Assembly (NCBI GenBank): GCA_029261855.1
Contig: JAJDAN010000028.1
Location: 124,001 to 188,000, forward strand
DNA from: Deltaproteobacteria bacterium
GTDB taxonomy: Bacteria; Myxococcota_A; UBA9160; UBA4427
Direction of reading: 5' to 3'
Length of the DNA: 64,000 bases
Shown here: one piece after another, positions 43,442 through 51,740 of the stretch
How the letters are laid out: every line of letters starts with the position of its first letter
How positions within the stretch are numbered: position 1 is the first letter of the stretch
Made by a program: the position numbers and the translations under genes
Notes under the pieces: generated by a model
The model's database searches: none
Told to the model about the DNA's origin: nothing
Seen by the model: the letters and a program-made list of their open reading frames with translations, nothing else

Positions 43442-44227
43442 AGCCTTTGGCGAGGGCTCCGTCTCACTGACTGGCTCCGGTTCTCGCAGTAGCCTCTCTC
43501 CCCACGCGACCGCCTTCGCCAGCTGGTCCGAAAGATCGACAGGCTCTCCGACGAACATGATGGCCCGCAGTTCATCGTACACAGGGCCTGGGAGATCTCT
43601 CTCCAGGTAGCGCATGCCGAAATCCCATCGCGCGGGGCAGTATTGCATACGGAGAAGCTCCACGAGCGGCCTTAGCGTGTAACCCCAGAACGCCGCCAAG
43701 GCCTCTACCTCGTGGCCGCGACTGATCGCCTTGCGGACGAAGTTCTGGCTCACGGAGAACCACTCTTCGAGCTCGTCCCGCCGCCTGGCTCGACTAGCGA
43801 CCTGCGAGACCACGCCTGAGGGATCGCCGCGTAGCCACTCGCCCTTGTCGAAGAGCGGCCGAATGTTGCCGTGACGTTCAACGTCGAGACGCTCGCCAAG
43901 CGCGCCAGTCTGGAAGATGCACACGTCGACCAGCAGGAAGTCTCCCCCATCCCTCAGTTTGTAGTAGCGACCGGGAGGCTGAGAATGGCTGGCGGAAATC
44001 GGCGACACAGTATCGAGTGCAGCCTCGACAGCCGCATAGAGGGAATCGACCAGGGCCGCGTCATCTATCAAGAAGTTCAAGTCGATGTCGGAGTACTCGT
44101 CCACAAGATCGAAAGCGACGCTCCCGCTCTCCCATCCTGCCAGAACATGGGGCAACGGCAGTAACGCTTCGCACACGGCATCCGAGATTCGATCACGGAG
44201 AGTGCTGGCAGCAGTGCCCACGGTCAC
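43436..44227 (-). CDS. nucleotidyltransferase domain protein
   Basis: A 263-residue protein with a polymerase-beta-type motif: GWESGSVAFDLVDEYSDIDL (G-S and D-x-D), a distant relative of aminoglycoside nucleotidyltransferases and MNT proteins. The C-terminal part is helical. Target unknown; no HEPN partner is adjacent. Confidence 0.8.
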   Translation of the reverse strand: MTVGTAASTLRDRISDAVCEALLPLPHVLAGWESGSVAFDLVDEYSDIDLNFLIDDAALVDSLYAAVEAALDTVSPISASHSQPPGRYYKLRDGGDFLLVDVCIFQTGALGERLDVERHGNIRPLFDKGEWLRGDPSGVVSQVASRARRRDELEEWFSVSQNFVRKAISRGHEVEALAAFWGYTLRPLVELLRMQYCPARWDFGMRYLERDLPGPVYDELRAIMFVGEPVDLSDQLAKAVAWGERLLREPEPVSETEPSPKAG

Positions 44228-44239
44228 CTCAGTTGGTCT

Positions 44240-44363
44240 GGCTATCGGATGAGCACTCAGCTGCGAAGACCGGTCCCGGTGTGAGTGGTTTCATCGCGCG
44301 CAGGGTAGCTCAGGCGGCTGGAGACCTCGCCGGGCGGTCGCCCGCTGCAGCGACTTGTTAGGC
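44240..44363 (-). repeat. attC site (type G)
   Basis: Cores ggctatc and gttaggc; shares actcagctgcgaagaccggt and the cggtcccgg block with 50946. Confidence 0.7.
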
Positions 44364-44444
44364 AGAACGCGTTGACCACTCAACCACCGGTCCCGGCCAG
44401 AGGCCGCTCGACTTCAGGCGTATCGATGCGTAGGCTTCGGTGTC

Positions 44445-44987
44445 ATGAGCGAGGTGAACAGAACTCTGATCGTCGGTAACCGCATTGTCGTCACCGGTAT
44501 GGCGGGTGCGGGGAAGAGTACATTCTCTCGGACGCTATCGACGAAGACGGGCCTCCCCGTCATCCATCTCGACCTTCATAGCTGGAATCCAGGCTGGCTT
44601 CGGGTGCCCCAGGCCGAGTTCCTCGACAAGCAACGTGTCCTGCTTGCTGGTGATCGGTGGATCGTTGACAGCAATGACGTCGACGACGACCTCCTGGTCG
44701 AGCGCGCAGACACACTCGTGGTTCTCGCCACACCTTGGTGGATCTGCTCGTGGCGGGCGTTCAGGCGGGGGCTACGGAGACCCCGCGGCGCTCAACTACC
44801 CGACGGTTGTGACGAGTCGCTCTCGCAACGGCTCAGAGATGAGTGGGGAATCGTATGGCGCAACTGGCGGAATCGGAGAGCGGTGCCCGAACGGGACCTT
44901 GCTCTTGCTTCGCGCTGCCGAGAGCTGATGCAGGTCCACGTTCTTGGTTCGAAGCAAGAGGCGGCCGCCTTCACGGATCGTGTTTGA
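44445..44987 (+). CDS. P-loop kinase (topology-modulation/FlaR-like)
   Basis: A 180-residue plus-strand gene. Walker A is GMAGAGKSTFSRTL, followed by LPVIHLDLHSWNPGW and a helical LRDEWGIVWRNWRNRR, typical of the small nucleotide-kinase-like FlaR group. It must use its own promoter since it opposes the array. Confidence 0.82.
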   Translation: MSEVNRTLIVGNRIVVTGMAGAGKSTFSRTLSTKTGLPVIHLDLHSWNPGWLRVPQAEFLDKQRVLLAGDRWIVDSNDVDDDLLVERADTLVVLATPWWICSWRAFRRGLRRPRGAQLPDGCDESLSQRLRDEWGIVWRNWRNRRAVPERDLALASRCRELMQVHVLGSKQEAAAFTDRV

Positions 44988-45038
44988 ACGGCGGCTTTGG
45001 TTCGAAGGCAGACGGTCGCAAACCGGAAGCTCGATGCT

Positions 45039-45082
45039 GCCTACCGGATCGGCGTTCAGCGGCTTGCGGCGGCTTGTTAGGT
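45039..45082 (-). repeat. minimal attC, 44 bp
   Basis: gcctaccggatcggcgttca then gcggcttgcggcggcttgtt with core gttaggt. One inner arm and the whole centre are missing. Confidence 0.6.
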
Positions 45083-45472
45083 AGCGCTCGATTCTGGAAG
45101 CGGCCTGTGCTCTCCACGCGGCCCTGGCGTGACGTGAACCAGTCGACTCGGCTCGGAGAGGACAACTCGATGCCAAACTCCGCGGGGAACGACAACTGCC
45201 TCACCAGGATGGAGCGACACCTCGCGAGGCGGGTCCTGGTCTTCGAGGACGACGGTGATCTTGCCGGAAACGAGATAGAGAATCTCATCGCCGTCAGGGT
45301 GCATCTCGCCGGAATGGGGTGGCTCGCGAGTGAGGAGAGGTGCGCCGATCGAATACCCATCGATTCTGCGTGGAGGGCCGGCTGAATTCTCGATCACCTG
45401 TGCGTTCCCTCGCGGGTCGACTCCAATGGTGACCTCGCCGAGGTCCACAGCGGCTTCGGGAGATTCGGGCAT
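45077..45472 (-). CDS. cupin domain protein
   Basis: A 131-residue cupin: TREPPHSGEMHPDGDEILYL (His, Glu ligands) and SLHPGEAVVVPRGVWHRVVL. ATG start; the stop lies in the core of the 44-bp attC. Confidence 0.88.
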   Translation of the reverse strand: MPESPEAAVDLGEVTIGVDPRGNAQVIENSAGPPRRIDGYSIGAPLLTREPPHSGEMHPDGDEILYLVSGKITVVLEDQDPPREVSLHPGEAVVVPRGVWHRVVLSEPSRLVHVTPGPRGEHRPLPESSAT

Positions 45473-45494
45473 CGTTTTGCCTCCGATCGGCGCT

Positions 45495-45659
45495 GCCCAA
45501 CTGACTCGGCGCTCAGCGGCGAGCGCCGGCCGAGAGGCGCAGGACACATCAGAGCACAACCCTACCACGAGCCGCCTGGTGGGGCGTGGCCCCAGGTAGG
45601 CGGCGGTACTCCTTATGAGGAAGAGAGGGCCCTCGTCCACTGCAGCGTCGGTGTTAGGC
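45495..45659 (-). repeat. attC site (type C)
   Basis: Cores gcccaac and gttaggc; centre accctaccacgagcc followed by the hairpin gccgcctggtggggc / gccccaggtaggcggc. Confidence 0.85.
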
Positions 45660-45977
45660 GGCGGCAGTTCGAGCTGCCCACAGCAACGCGCTCGCTGCAA
45701 GCCCCCGAGCCACGATGAGATGGCCTGCGGCCACGACCGCGGCAAGGCTCGGTGAGAACTCGCGCTCCACCCCTTCAGCGAAACCCACTGCGTATCCGAG
45801 TCCATAGTCACGCGCGGGCCGGAGACCCCAAAACACCGTGAGGACAGCCAGTGCTGCCGCCGCCCAGACCGAGTTGAGGCAGACCAAGACGCCCAGCACA
45901 AACGCCAGAAGCGGGCGAGAGAGGATGCCGAGACGGATGCCGCTGGCGCGCCCTTGCTCAAACCGAGTCTCGTCATC
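45654..45977 (-). CDS. small membrane protein, start unclear
   Basis: About 107 codons: SRPLLAFVLGVLVCLNSVWA, LAVLTVFWGLRPARDYGLG and AVVAAGHLIVARGLAASALL form three helices. No ATG is in frame; ATG at about 45981 is in another frame, so a frameshift or 5' loss is possible. Confidence 0.5.
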   Translation of the reverse strand, partial: DDETRFEQGRASGIRLGILSRPLLAFVLGVLVCLNSVWAAAALAVLTVFWGLRPARDYGLGYAVGFAEGVEREFSPSLAAVVAAGHLIVARGLAASALLWAARTAAA

Positions 45978-45980
45978 GTG

Positions 45981-46007
45981 ACAGCCCGGTTCGACGGCTT
46001 CTTGGGC
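45981..46007 (-). repeat. attC right-half relic
   Basis: cggttcgacggcttcttggg, resembling ctgcaacggcttgttgggc; left part absent. Confidence 0.4.
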
Positions 46008-46084
46008 GGCTGTTGGCGACGATCTCCTTGGGCTAGCCGTTCCCCCTCGCACCGCTCTTCTCGGAGTTGAGCGGCGATGGGGCG

Positions 46085-46651
46085 CTAGTCGAGCGACATG
46101 GGTGTCAGGTCCAGGATCGCCAGAGTGATCGTCAAGAGGAGGAAAGTCGATGCTATTCCCGCGACGACCGCCTGGCCACGTCGTGATTGCACTGCTGCTC
46201 CCGCCGCGAAGAGACAGAGCATTGCAGCTTGACCAATGCGAATTGGGTGCTGCAGGGGAACGCCAAGCGTAACGAAAGAGTTGATAGTTAGAATCGAGAC
46301 ATAGATGAGCAGGCCCGCAAAGAACCGCTTCCGGACGCGTCCGAAGTGCTCGGACCATGAGGGGATGGCAGCAGGCGAGGCTGACACGAGTGCGGTCGCA
46401 GTGAGGTAGAGCAGGCTTGGCGCGACGAGTAGAAACAAGAAGTATCGAAAGCTGAGTTCATCAAGGTTGCGATTGAACCAGTTGAGCCACCAGAATGCAG
46501 CGCACATGTACAGCAGAAACACTACCCATACGGAATGCACCCAGTAGCCACGCTCGCGACTGAAGGCGGTCGGTACGGCGTCAAGAAGACGAAGCAGAGT
46601 GAAGGAAAGTACGATCGAGACGGCCACGAAGATGTACTCGAAGTGACTCAC
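46085..46651 (-). CDS. multi-helix membrane protein
   Basis: A 188-residue protein, GTG start, with about six helices: HFEYIFVAVSIVLSFTLLRL, HSVWVVFLLYMCAAFWWLNW and FFAGLLIYVSILTINSFVTL. Family not recognised, though such FEYIxVxxSIVLxxxL proteins are common in environmental genomes. Confidence 0.65.
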   Translation of the reverse strand: MSHFEYIFVAVSIVLSFTLLRLLDAVPTAFSRERGYWVHSVWVVFLLYMCAAFWWLNWFNRNLDELSFRYFLFLLVAPSLLYLTATALVSASPAAIPSWSEHFGRVRKRFFAGLLIYVSILTINSFVTLGVPLQHPIRIGQAAMLCLFAAGAAVQSRRGQAVVAGIASTFLLLTITLAILDLTPMSLD

Positions 46652-46656
46652 AAGCG

Positions 46657-46793
46657 GCCCAACGGATCGGCATTCAACGGTCAGCGACAGTGCTGACTGA
46701 ATCCGACCCTGCCCGACCAAGTATGCCGCCAGCGTGCAACCAAGGTCAATTGAAGCGAGCTGTTGACGGTCCGTCTGCAACGGTTTGTTGGGC
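46657..46793 (-). repeat. attC site (type B)
   Basis: Cores gcccaac and gttgggc; centre accaagtatgccgccag. Confidence 0.85.
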
Positions 46794-47186
46794 GGCTGGC
46801 GTGGTGAGGCGTGGCGAGACTAGCCGTTGAGGAACGAGCTTTCCGCCGAGTAGGGAAATGGGCACGAGGGAGAGTAGGTAGAGTGCGTGGTACCACGTCG
46901 GGTAGTCCGCCCATGAGTAGTGAAGATGGGACGGCAGTGATACCGCGACAAGAAGAAGGCCGAGTATCCATGCGGCCCGGCGGTCTCGCGCTATCAGCGT
47001 CGCCGCGGCCGCAGACACTGCCGTGAGCACGACAGCGAGGCCAAGTCGCGACCAAAGCATCGGGAGGGTGTATGCCTTCTCCGGTACCGCGGCGGCGTAG
47101 TCAGGCCAAGAAGCTTGAAGCGCGGTGAATCCGATCTCCGCGATTCCCCCGGCGCAAATGATGCCGACGGCCAAGGCAACGATCAT
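46746..47186 (-). CDS. membrane protein of four helices
   Basis: A 146-residue protein: ALAVGIICAGGIAEIGFTAL, LGLAVVLTAVSAAAATLIA and WYHALYLLSLVPISLLGG. It has no stop before the attC and ends 17 residues into it (QQTVADGPSTARFN). ATG 47186; a TTG five codons earlier is an alternative. Confidence 0.65.
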   Translation of the reverse strand: MIVALAVGIICAGGIAEIGFTALQASWPDYAAAVPEKAYTLPMLWSRLGLAVVLTAVSAAAATLIARDRRAAWILGLLLVAVSLPSHLHYSWADYPTWYHALYLLSLVPISLLGGKLVPQRLVSPRLTTPAAQQTVADGPSTARFN

Positions 47187-47239
47187 GCGTAGAATTTTCA
47201 ACGGTGATGCTCCCGCTCGGATGCAGCTCCGACGCCGCC

Positions 47240-47362
47240 GCTCAACGGATTGGCGGCGTGCGGCGGATTGGCGCCGCGGCTGTAGCGCCTCGAAGACGCG
47301 CGATTCTATCATGACCGCTAGGCCCCGAGCGTGAGCGCGACTGCTGCAACGGCATGCTAGAC
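47240..47362 (-). repeat. attC site (type A)
   Basis: Cores gctcaac and gctagac; centre gattctatcatgacc. Confidence 0.85.
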
Positions 47363-47869
47363 GGCGCCGCCGAATGCTTCGTGAAAGTGGATCGAGCCAA
47401 CTGGGAGTTGGCCACGGAGTAACTTGACCATGAAGAACTCCGATGGTTCGCCCGACGGGGCACTCTCCGGTGCAGGCTCGAATCCGAACCGAGAGTAGAA
47501 AGCAGGGTTTCCCGTGAGGATGCAGCCCACTGCACCGAGTTCGGAAACGGCTTCAAGCCCGGCGCGAACCAGCATCGAGCCAATGCCAGCGCCTTGACGG
47601 GTTGGAACGACGGCCACCGGCCCCAGTGCGTACCAACCCGATGTGCCGCCTGATGCCCGCGCCGGCGAGAACGCGACCTGTCCCACGATCGTGCCGTCGA
47701 GTTCGGCGACCAACGACACTGACAACGCTTTCTGGGCGCGGAGAGCCTCGACCAGGTCGGCCTCGTCTCCATCGGCATACGGCATCCCGGAGAACGCCGA
47801 TGTGATCAGTTCTCCGATCGCATCGATGTCGTCGGAGCGCTCCGGACGAATCTCAACTTCTGATGTCAT
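47357..47869 (-). CDS. GNAT family N-acetyltransferase (YhbS-like)
   Basis: A 170-residue GNAT: ALGPVAVVPTRQGAGIGSML (acetyl-CoA loop) and GNPAFYSRFGFEPAPES are typical of the YhbS group. Stop inside the attC core. Confidence 0.9.
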   Translation of the reverse strand: MTSEVEIRPERSDDIDAIGELITSAFSGMPYADGDEADLVEALRAQKALSVSLVAELDGTIVGQVAFSPARASGGTSGWYALGPVAVVPTRQGAGIGSMLVRAGLEAVSELGAVGCILTGNPAFYSRFGFEPAPESAPSGEPSEFFMVKLLRGQLPVGSIHFHEAFGGAV

Positions 47870-47876
47870 CGCCGCC

Positions 47877-47945
47877 GTCTATCGGATCGGATTGACCACC
47901 CAAGGTCAGTGCCAAACGGTACCAGAGGGCGATTGAAACGCGCTG
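47877..47945 (-). repeat. attC, right arm lost (type E)
   Basis: gtctatcggatcggattgac through acggtaccagagg and gattgaaacgcgctgtg, then hydrolase tail. Confidence 0.6.
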
Positions 47946-48114
47946 TGAAGTTGTCTCGAGTCGCTCGAGGAAGCCTCGCACAGCGGAGTTGAATGGATCG
48001 GGGTTTTCCAGGTGAACGAAATGTCGTGCGTCGATCATGGCCAGCTGCGCTTCGGGAATCTGGGAGGCGATCCACGGCATGGCGTCTGGACCAAGGTGGC
48101 TACGGGTGCCACCA
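47945..48114 (-). pseudogene. C-terminal fragment of an alpha/beta hydrolase
   Basis: PWIASQIPEAQLAMIDARHF then VHLENPDPFNSAVRGFLERL is the catalytic-His end of a hydrolase. The 5' part is gone up to a right attC half at 48115. Confidence 0.65.
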
Positions 48115-48139
48115 ACTTTGCTGCAACGCCTCGCTGGGC
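48115..48139 (-). repeat. attC right half
   Basis: tttgctgcaacgcctcgctg with core gctgggc. Confidence 0.55.
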
Positions 48140-48156
48140 GGCGATGCCCGCTGGCA

Positions 48157-48468
48157 CTAGCGAGGGTCGCGAGATGGAACGACGTGCTCAGACACGCTGG
48201 CGCGCACGATGCTGGCAGATAGGTCTTCACCGGGGCCGTCGCCTCGGAAACGCAATAAGGCCTCCTGGGATTCCCACTCTTCGTATACGTTGACCCGATC
48301 GGGTTCGAGGGGATCCGCTGCGACGACGAAGTCAAGGCATCCAGCCGTGCTGCGCGCCTGAACGATCGCTTCCGCCGAGCGCCGCAAGAAATCGTCGCGA
48401 GAGCCAGCGCGCACGTAGATTCTGCCTGAGACGATGACCAGGGTTCGATTCGCCATGGCATTGCTCAC
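48157..48468 (-). CDS. antibiotic biosynthesis monooxygenase (ABM) family protein
   Basis: A 103-residue ABM-fold protein: IVSGRIYVRAGSRDDFLRRS and YEEWESQEALLRF. Start overlaps the stop of the VOC gene (ATGA), so the pair forms a two-gene cassette. An alternative ATG is four codons in. Confidence 0.82.
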   Translation of the reverse strand: MSNAMANRTLVIVSGRIYVRAGSRDDFLRRSAEAIVQARSTAGCLDFVVAADPLEPDRVNVYEEWESQEALLRFRGDGPGEDLSASIVRASVSEHVVPSRDPR

Positions 48469-48836
48469 GGCCGTTGCGGGATTTGCTGAAGCACCCAGGT
48501 GTTGCCGTCCGGATCGCTGAAGTAGGCGAACAGGATGCCTCCCTGGTCGTCGACTTCACTAACGTCGACGCCCCGACCGAGAATGGCCTCCCGAGCAACT
48601 TCGATGTCGGGAACAACAAGGTGGAGACCCCGGAGCGATCCGGAGGCCATCTCGATGCCCGGAAGTCCTTCTCCGAACACAATGGAACAAGCCGATCCGG
48701 GCGGCGTCAACTGAACGACTCTGACCGCCTCCGCGGGACGGACATCGTGATCGACATGGAACCCGATGCTGTCGGCGTAGAACGCCTTCGCGCGGTCGAT
48801 GTCGGACACAGGCACAGGCACGAGTTCGAGCTTCAT
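48465..48836 (-). CDS. VOC family protein
   Basis: A 123-residue VOC protein: KLELVPVPVSDIDRAKAFY and YFSDPDGNTWVLQQIP; typical glyoxalase-like fold. Coupled to the ABM gene. Confidence 0.88.
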   Translation of the reverse strand: MKLELVPVPVSDIDRAKAFYADSIGFHVDHDVRPAEAVRVVQLTPPGSACSIVFGEGLPGIEMASGSLRGLHLVVPDIEVAREAILGRGVDVSEVDDQGGILFAYFSDPDGNTWVLQQIPQRP

Positions 48837-48884
48837 GTCAAAGGCCACCCTGTCGTCTCCCTGCAGTCGATCCCAATTGGGTCC

Positions 48885-48987
48885 GCCCAACGGATCGGCG
48901 TTCGGCGGCGTCGCCCAGCGCCACTGAAGATAGCTCCACCCGGTGGAACCCCGGGTTGGCGTTGTCGCTTCGGCCGCGGGGCTAGAG
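48885..48987 (-). repeat. attC site, short
   Basis: Cores gcccaac and gctagag (with the stop of the TonB-like gene); centre gctccacccggtgg. Confidence 0.6.
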
Positions 48988-49368
48988 CGCGAAGCCGAGC
49001 CGCACCCGCACGGTGTCGGGATAGCTCGGGGCGCCTTCTGGCAATGGGCAATAGCGCCAGCTGAGAAATGCCTTGAGCGCCGTCTGATCGAATACGCCTG
49101 GCGGTGCTGATTGCTCAACCTCAGCTGACTGCACCCTCCCGTCGCGACCGATCACCGCCTCGATGTCGACGTAGCCCTCGATTCGCTCGCGGACTGCTCG
49201 CGCGGGGTAGTACGGCTCGACCAGCCTGACCGGAACCACATGGCCGTCGGGGTTGGGCCAGCCCGGGCAGCTCGCCAGCTCCGAAGTTGAGAGCGCATCA
49301 CCGGCGCAGCCCGCTGCAAGCGAGCTGCTGCTGAGCGCCAGGAAGAGCAGCGGTGCCAATGTGCGCAT
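48982..49368 (-). CDS. lipoprotein with TonB C-terminal-like domain
   Basis: A 128-residue protein. Lipobox SLAAGC; then RLVEPYYPARAVRERIEGYV and VIGRDGRVQSAEV, LKAFLSWRYCPLPEG fit a TonB C-terminal fold. No N-terminal membrane energy domain, so it is a stand-alone periplasmic domain. Confidence 0.8.
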   Translation of the reverse strand: MRTLAPLLFLALSSSSLAAGCAGDALSTSELASCPGWPNPDGHVVPVRLVEPYYPARAVRERIEGYVDIEAVIGRDGRVQSAEVEQSAPPGVFDQTALKAFLSWRYCPLPEGAPSYPDTVRVRLGFAL

Positions 49369-49373
49369 TCGCC

Positions 49374-49508
49374 GTCCAACGGATTGGCGGTTCAGCTGCG
49401 CCCAACAGTGCTGACCGCCAACACCAGGGCACGGCGCCCGCCGCCAGGACGGTACCACGAATCGATTGGACCGAGCTGTCGGGCGTCAGCTGCAACCGCT
49501 TGTTCGAC
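49374..49508 (-). repeat. attC site (type D/E)
   Basis: Cores gtccaac and gttcgac; centre acggtaccacgaatcg. Confidence 0.8.
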
Positions 49509-49539
49509 GGCGTGCGCGTGTCTGAGCCCGCACCAAGGG

Positions 49540-49911
49540 CTACTCGGAAGAAACCGAAGCGCCCGGCGGAGCCTCGTGGGGAACGTTCCATCCGAAGTAC
49601 ACCTCAACGGCGATGAGCTGATCGGCCCGAATCGTGAGGATCTCGGTATTCCGGAAGTGCTTTCCGTCCTTGTTGCAACCTTGGTACGTGACGAAGACGC
49701 GATCTCCATCGCTGACCAGATGGATGAACTCGAAATCGACGATCGCCTCGTTGTTGGGCCAACATCGTTCAAAGTAGGTCGCTCGATCGATTCTGTTGTC
49801 GAGAGGGCTCGTGAAGTGAAAGTCGTCTGCAATGAGCGCTTCGATCGCGTCGCGATCGCTCTTCGCATACGCCTCGTAGCTACGTTTCGCGATGTCTAGA
49901 GGATTTGCCAC
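49540..49911 (-). CDS. SnoaL/NTF2-like protein
   Basis: A 123-residue protein: LDIAKRSYEAYAKSDRDAIE, ALIADDFHFTSPLDNRIDRA and NTEILTIRADQLIAVEVYFG, the SnoaL-like fold. Located 33 bp after the next gene's stop without an attC, so it shares that cassette. Confidence 0.88.
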   Translation of the reverse strand: MANPLDIAKRSYEAYAKSDRDAIEALIADDFHFTSPLDNRIDRATYFERCWPNNEAIVDFEFIHLVSDGDRVFVTYQGCNKDGKHFRNTEILTIRADQLIAVEVYFGWNVPHEAPPGASVSSE

Positions 49912-49943
49912 GACAGACTCCGATGCTGACGCTCATCCGGCCG

Positions 49944-50360
49944 CTATGGGCTCCGTGGTTCTAGCCGGACCGGGATCTCGTTGGATGACATTCGCGCGAT
50001 GAGGTCGAAGAACTGATACGTGAGCCCGTACCGCTCTACTACTACGCCTTCGAACCGTGCAGCGTCCGAGGATTCTCGGGAGATCGACGCCCTGATCGGG
50101 TGCCAGCTGCCGCCACGGTAGAGTTCAGCATCGGAGTTGGCCTCCACGCGTCGAAACCAGCCTCGGTACGGACGACCTCGTACCCACGGCGTATCGGCAA
50201 TATCGATAACCATGACTCGAGCCTCGTGCGGCGCACCGTCGTCGTCGAACGTACGGAGAACAACGACCTCAGTACACAGTTCCGCGAAAGCGAACAGGCT
50301 TGCATAGAAGATCAAAGCCAAGCCAAAGACCGCGCCGAGGAAGGCCAAGGCTCGCTTCAT
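49944..50360 (-). CDS. membrane-anchored protein related to 10343-10744
   Basis: A 138-residue protein with an N-terminal helix, then VVVLRTFDDDGAPHEARVMV and GRPYRGWFRRVEANSDAELY. The same layout is seen in the chromosomal gene at 10.3 kb (FEADGTPHE). Probably a nitroreductase-type fold. Confidence 0.6.
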   Translation of the reverse strand: MKRALAFLGAVFGLALIFYASLFAFAELCTEVVVLRTFDDDGAPHEARVMVIDIADTPWVRGRPYRGWFRRVEANSDAELYRGGSWHPIRASISRESSDAARFEGVVVERYGLTYQFFDLIARMSSNEIPVRLEPRSP

Positions 50361-50374
50361 GCACTGCTCCGGCG

Positions 50375-50506
50375 GCCTAACTTACTCGGCGCTCAGCGGC
50401 TTGCGGCGCTCTGCCCCAGGACCCGTGAACACCTCGAGTATCCGCGATTCTACCACCAGCGCCAACGCCTGTGCGTGAGCAAGTCTGCCGCAACGTCTTG
50501 TTACGC
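50375..50506 (-). repeat. attC site (type A)
   Basis: Cores gcctaac and gttacgc; centre gattctaccaccagc. Confidence 0.85.
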
Positions 50507-50929
50507 AGCAACGCCTCGCATGCCGGACACCTTCGACATGGGCACTCGTACAAGCAGTTCGCCTTCCACGGAATTGCGTTCCGCGGTCGAGTCGACGTAG
50601 TCGGAAGGCACGTAGCGCGCCGCGATACGGCGGGACCAAAGGAGAAGATCAGCCTGGGTCGGTCGGTCTACGTTGGCGACCCCTTCGACTCGGACGAAGC
50701 CATAGGGAAAGGCCTCGTCGTCTACCGAGATCATGACTCTCGGATCGCGCTGAAGGATCTTGCCCTTGAGCGAAGACTCATGCGTCATGAAAACCACGTC
50801 ATCTCTGTCCAAGACGAACCAAACGGGAGCGACGTGGGGGCGGCCATCCTTACGAACAGTCGCCAGCTTGGCCGTGCGCGAACCGTGGGCCAGGAACTCT
50901 CGGCATTCCGCCGTCGTAAGTCGCGTCAT
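50501..50929 (-). CDS. pyridoxamine 5'-phosphate oxidase-like (PPOX) F420/FMN protein
   Basis: A 142-residue split-barrel protein: AKLATVRKDGRPHVAPVWFV and ESSLKGKILQRDPRVMISVD, then PYGFVRVEG. It matches PPOX-class F420-dependent oxidoreductases; cofactor inferred. Confidence 0.88.
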   Translation of the reverse strand: MTRLTTAECREFLAHGSRTAKLATVRKDGRPHVAPVWFVLDRDDVVFMTHESSLKGKILQRDPRVMISVDDEAFPYGFVRVEGVANVDRPTQADLLLWSRRIAARYVPSDYVDSTAERNSVEGELLVRVPMSKVSGMRGVAA

Positions 50930-50945
50930 TGGGAAGCTCGTTGCC

Positions 50946-51107
50946 GTCCAACGGATCGAGCGCTCAGCTGCGAGCGCCGGTCCCGGGGTGAGTGAGTTCG
51001 TACCGCCGCAAGGTAGCTGAGCCGACTGGTGGGCGAGCCGCCCACACAGGCGGCAGTGCCACAGGAAGCCCCGCTCGGCGCTCGTCCGCTGCAACGCCTT
51101 GTTGGGC
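50946..51107 (-). repeat. attC site (type G)
   Basis: Cores gtccaac and gttgggc; centre ttcgtaccgccgc, hairpin gccgactggtgggc / gcccacacaggcggc. Confidence 0.85.
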
Positions 51108-51153
51108 GGCGGCCCTTCGCACCAGTGCGCCGCCGGGTACAGGATGTGCGTCA

Positions 51154-51546
51154 CTACGCGTAGTCTTCGCCAACCCCGACGACGCAGAAGAGATTGCCGT
51201 CGGAATCCTCCAGAACCACGTAGTCTGAACCCGAGTCGTACCGCCACGGATACCGACCAGCGCCCAAGGAAACGAGCCGTTCGACCTCGGACTCTTGGTT
51301 GGTCGTGTAGAGATCGAGATGAAGCCAGCTGCGTTTCCCCGAGCGCTGTATCGGGGCCTGGTCGACCGACAGGTTGGGACCTCGACCATCCGGATCTCGA
51401 AGGATGACGAACCCACCAGTCGGGTCCGCGTGCTCGATCTCGTATCTCAGAGCAGCCTGCCAGAAGGCGACCATGCGGTCGTACTCGAAGCAGCGGATGA
51501 CGATGGATCCCACTGCAACCCGCTCGAATCTGCTCTTGGTCGCCAC
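51154..51546 (-). CDS. VOC family protein
   Basis: A 130-residue VOC protein: SIVIRCFEYDRMVAFWQAAL, WLHLDLYTTNQESEVERLV and DYVVLEDSDGNLFCVVG. Confidence 0.88.
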   Translation of the reverse strand: MATKSRFERVAVGSIVIRCFEYDRMVAFWQAALRYEIEHADPTGGFVILRDPDGRGPNLSVDQAPIQRSGKRSWLHLDLYTTNQESEVERLVSLGAGRYPWRYDSGSDYVVLEDSDGNLFCVVGVGEDYA

Positions 51547-51575
51547 CTTGCTGCCTCGACGTTCCGCCCGACGCT

Positions 51576-51707
51576 ACCTAACGGATTGGCGTTCAGCGGC
51601 CGGTGGCAACCTGCCTCGGCGGCGGAAACACCTCCAATGCCCGCACTGTCCCACGGGCCATTTGGACCTCTGGGTTCAGCCGGTCCGACTGCAGCGGCAT
51701 GTTAGAC
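51576..51707 (-). repeat. attC site
   Basis: Cores acctaac and gttagac; arms gcgttcagcgg and gtccgactgcagcgg; centre ctgtcccacggg. Confidence 0.8.
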
Positions 51708-51740
51708 AGCTGTTCGCGATCGACCACGACAGGGGCAGGA

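Noticed and set aside
44300-44320. tRNA-like string gggtagctcaggcgg
   Set aside because: It lies inside a type G attC; no acceptor stem, anticodon arm or T-arm can be built around it.
45077-45976. 299-codon minus-strand ORF covering the cupin and beyond
   Set aside because: Only the last 131 codons are cupin; the upstream part is attC and an out-of-frame reading of the next membrane gene.
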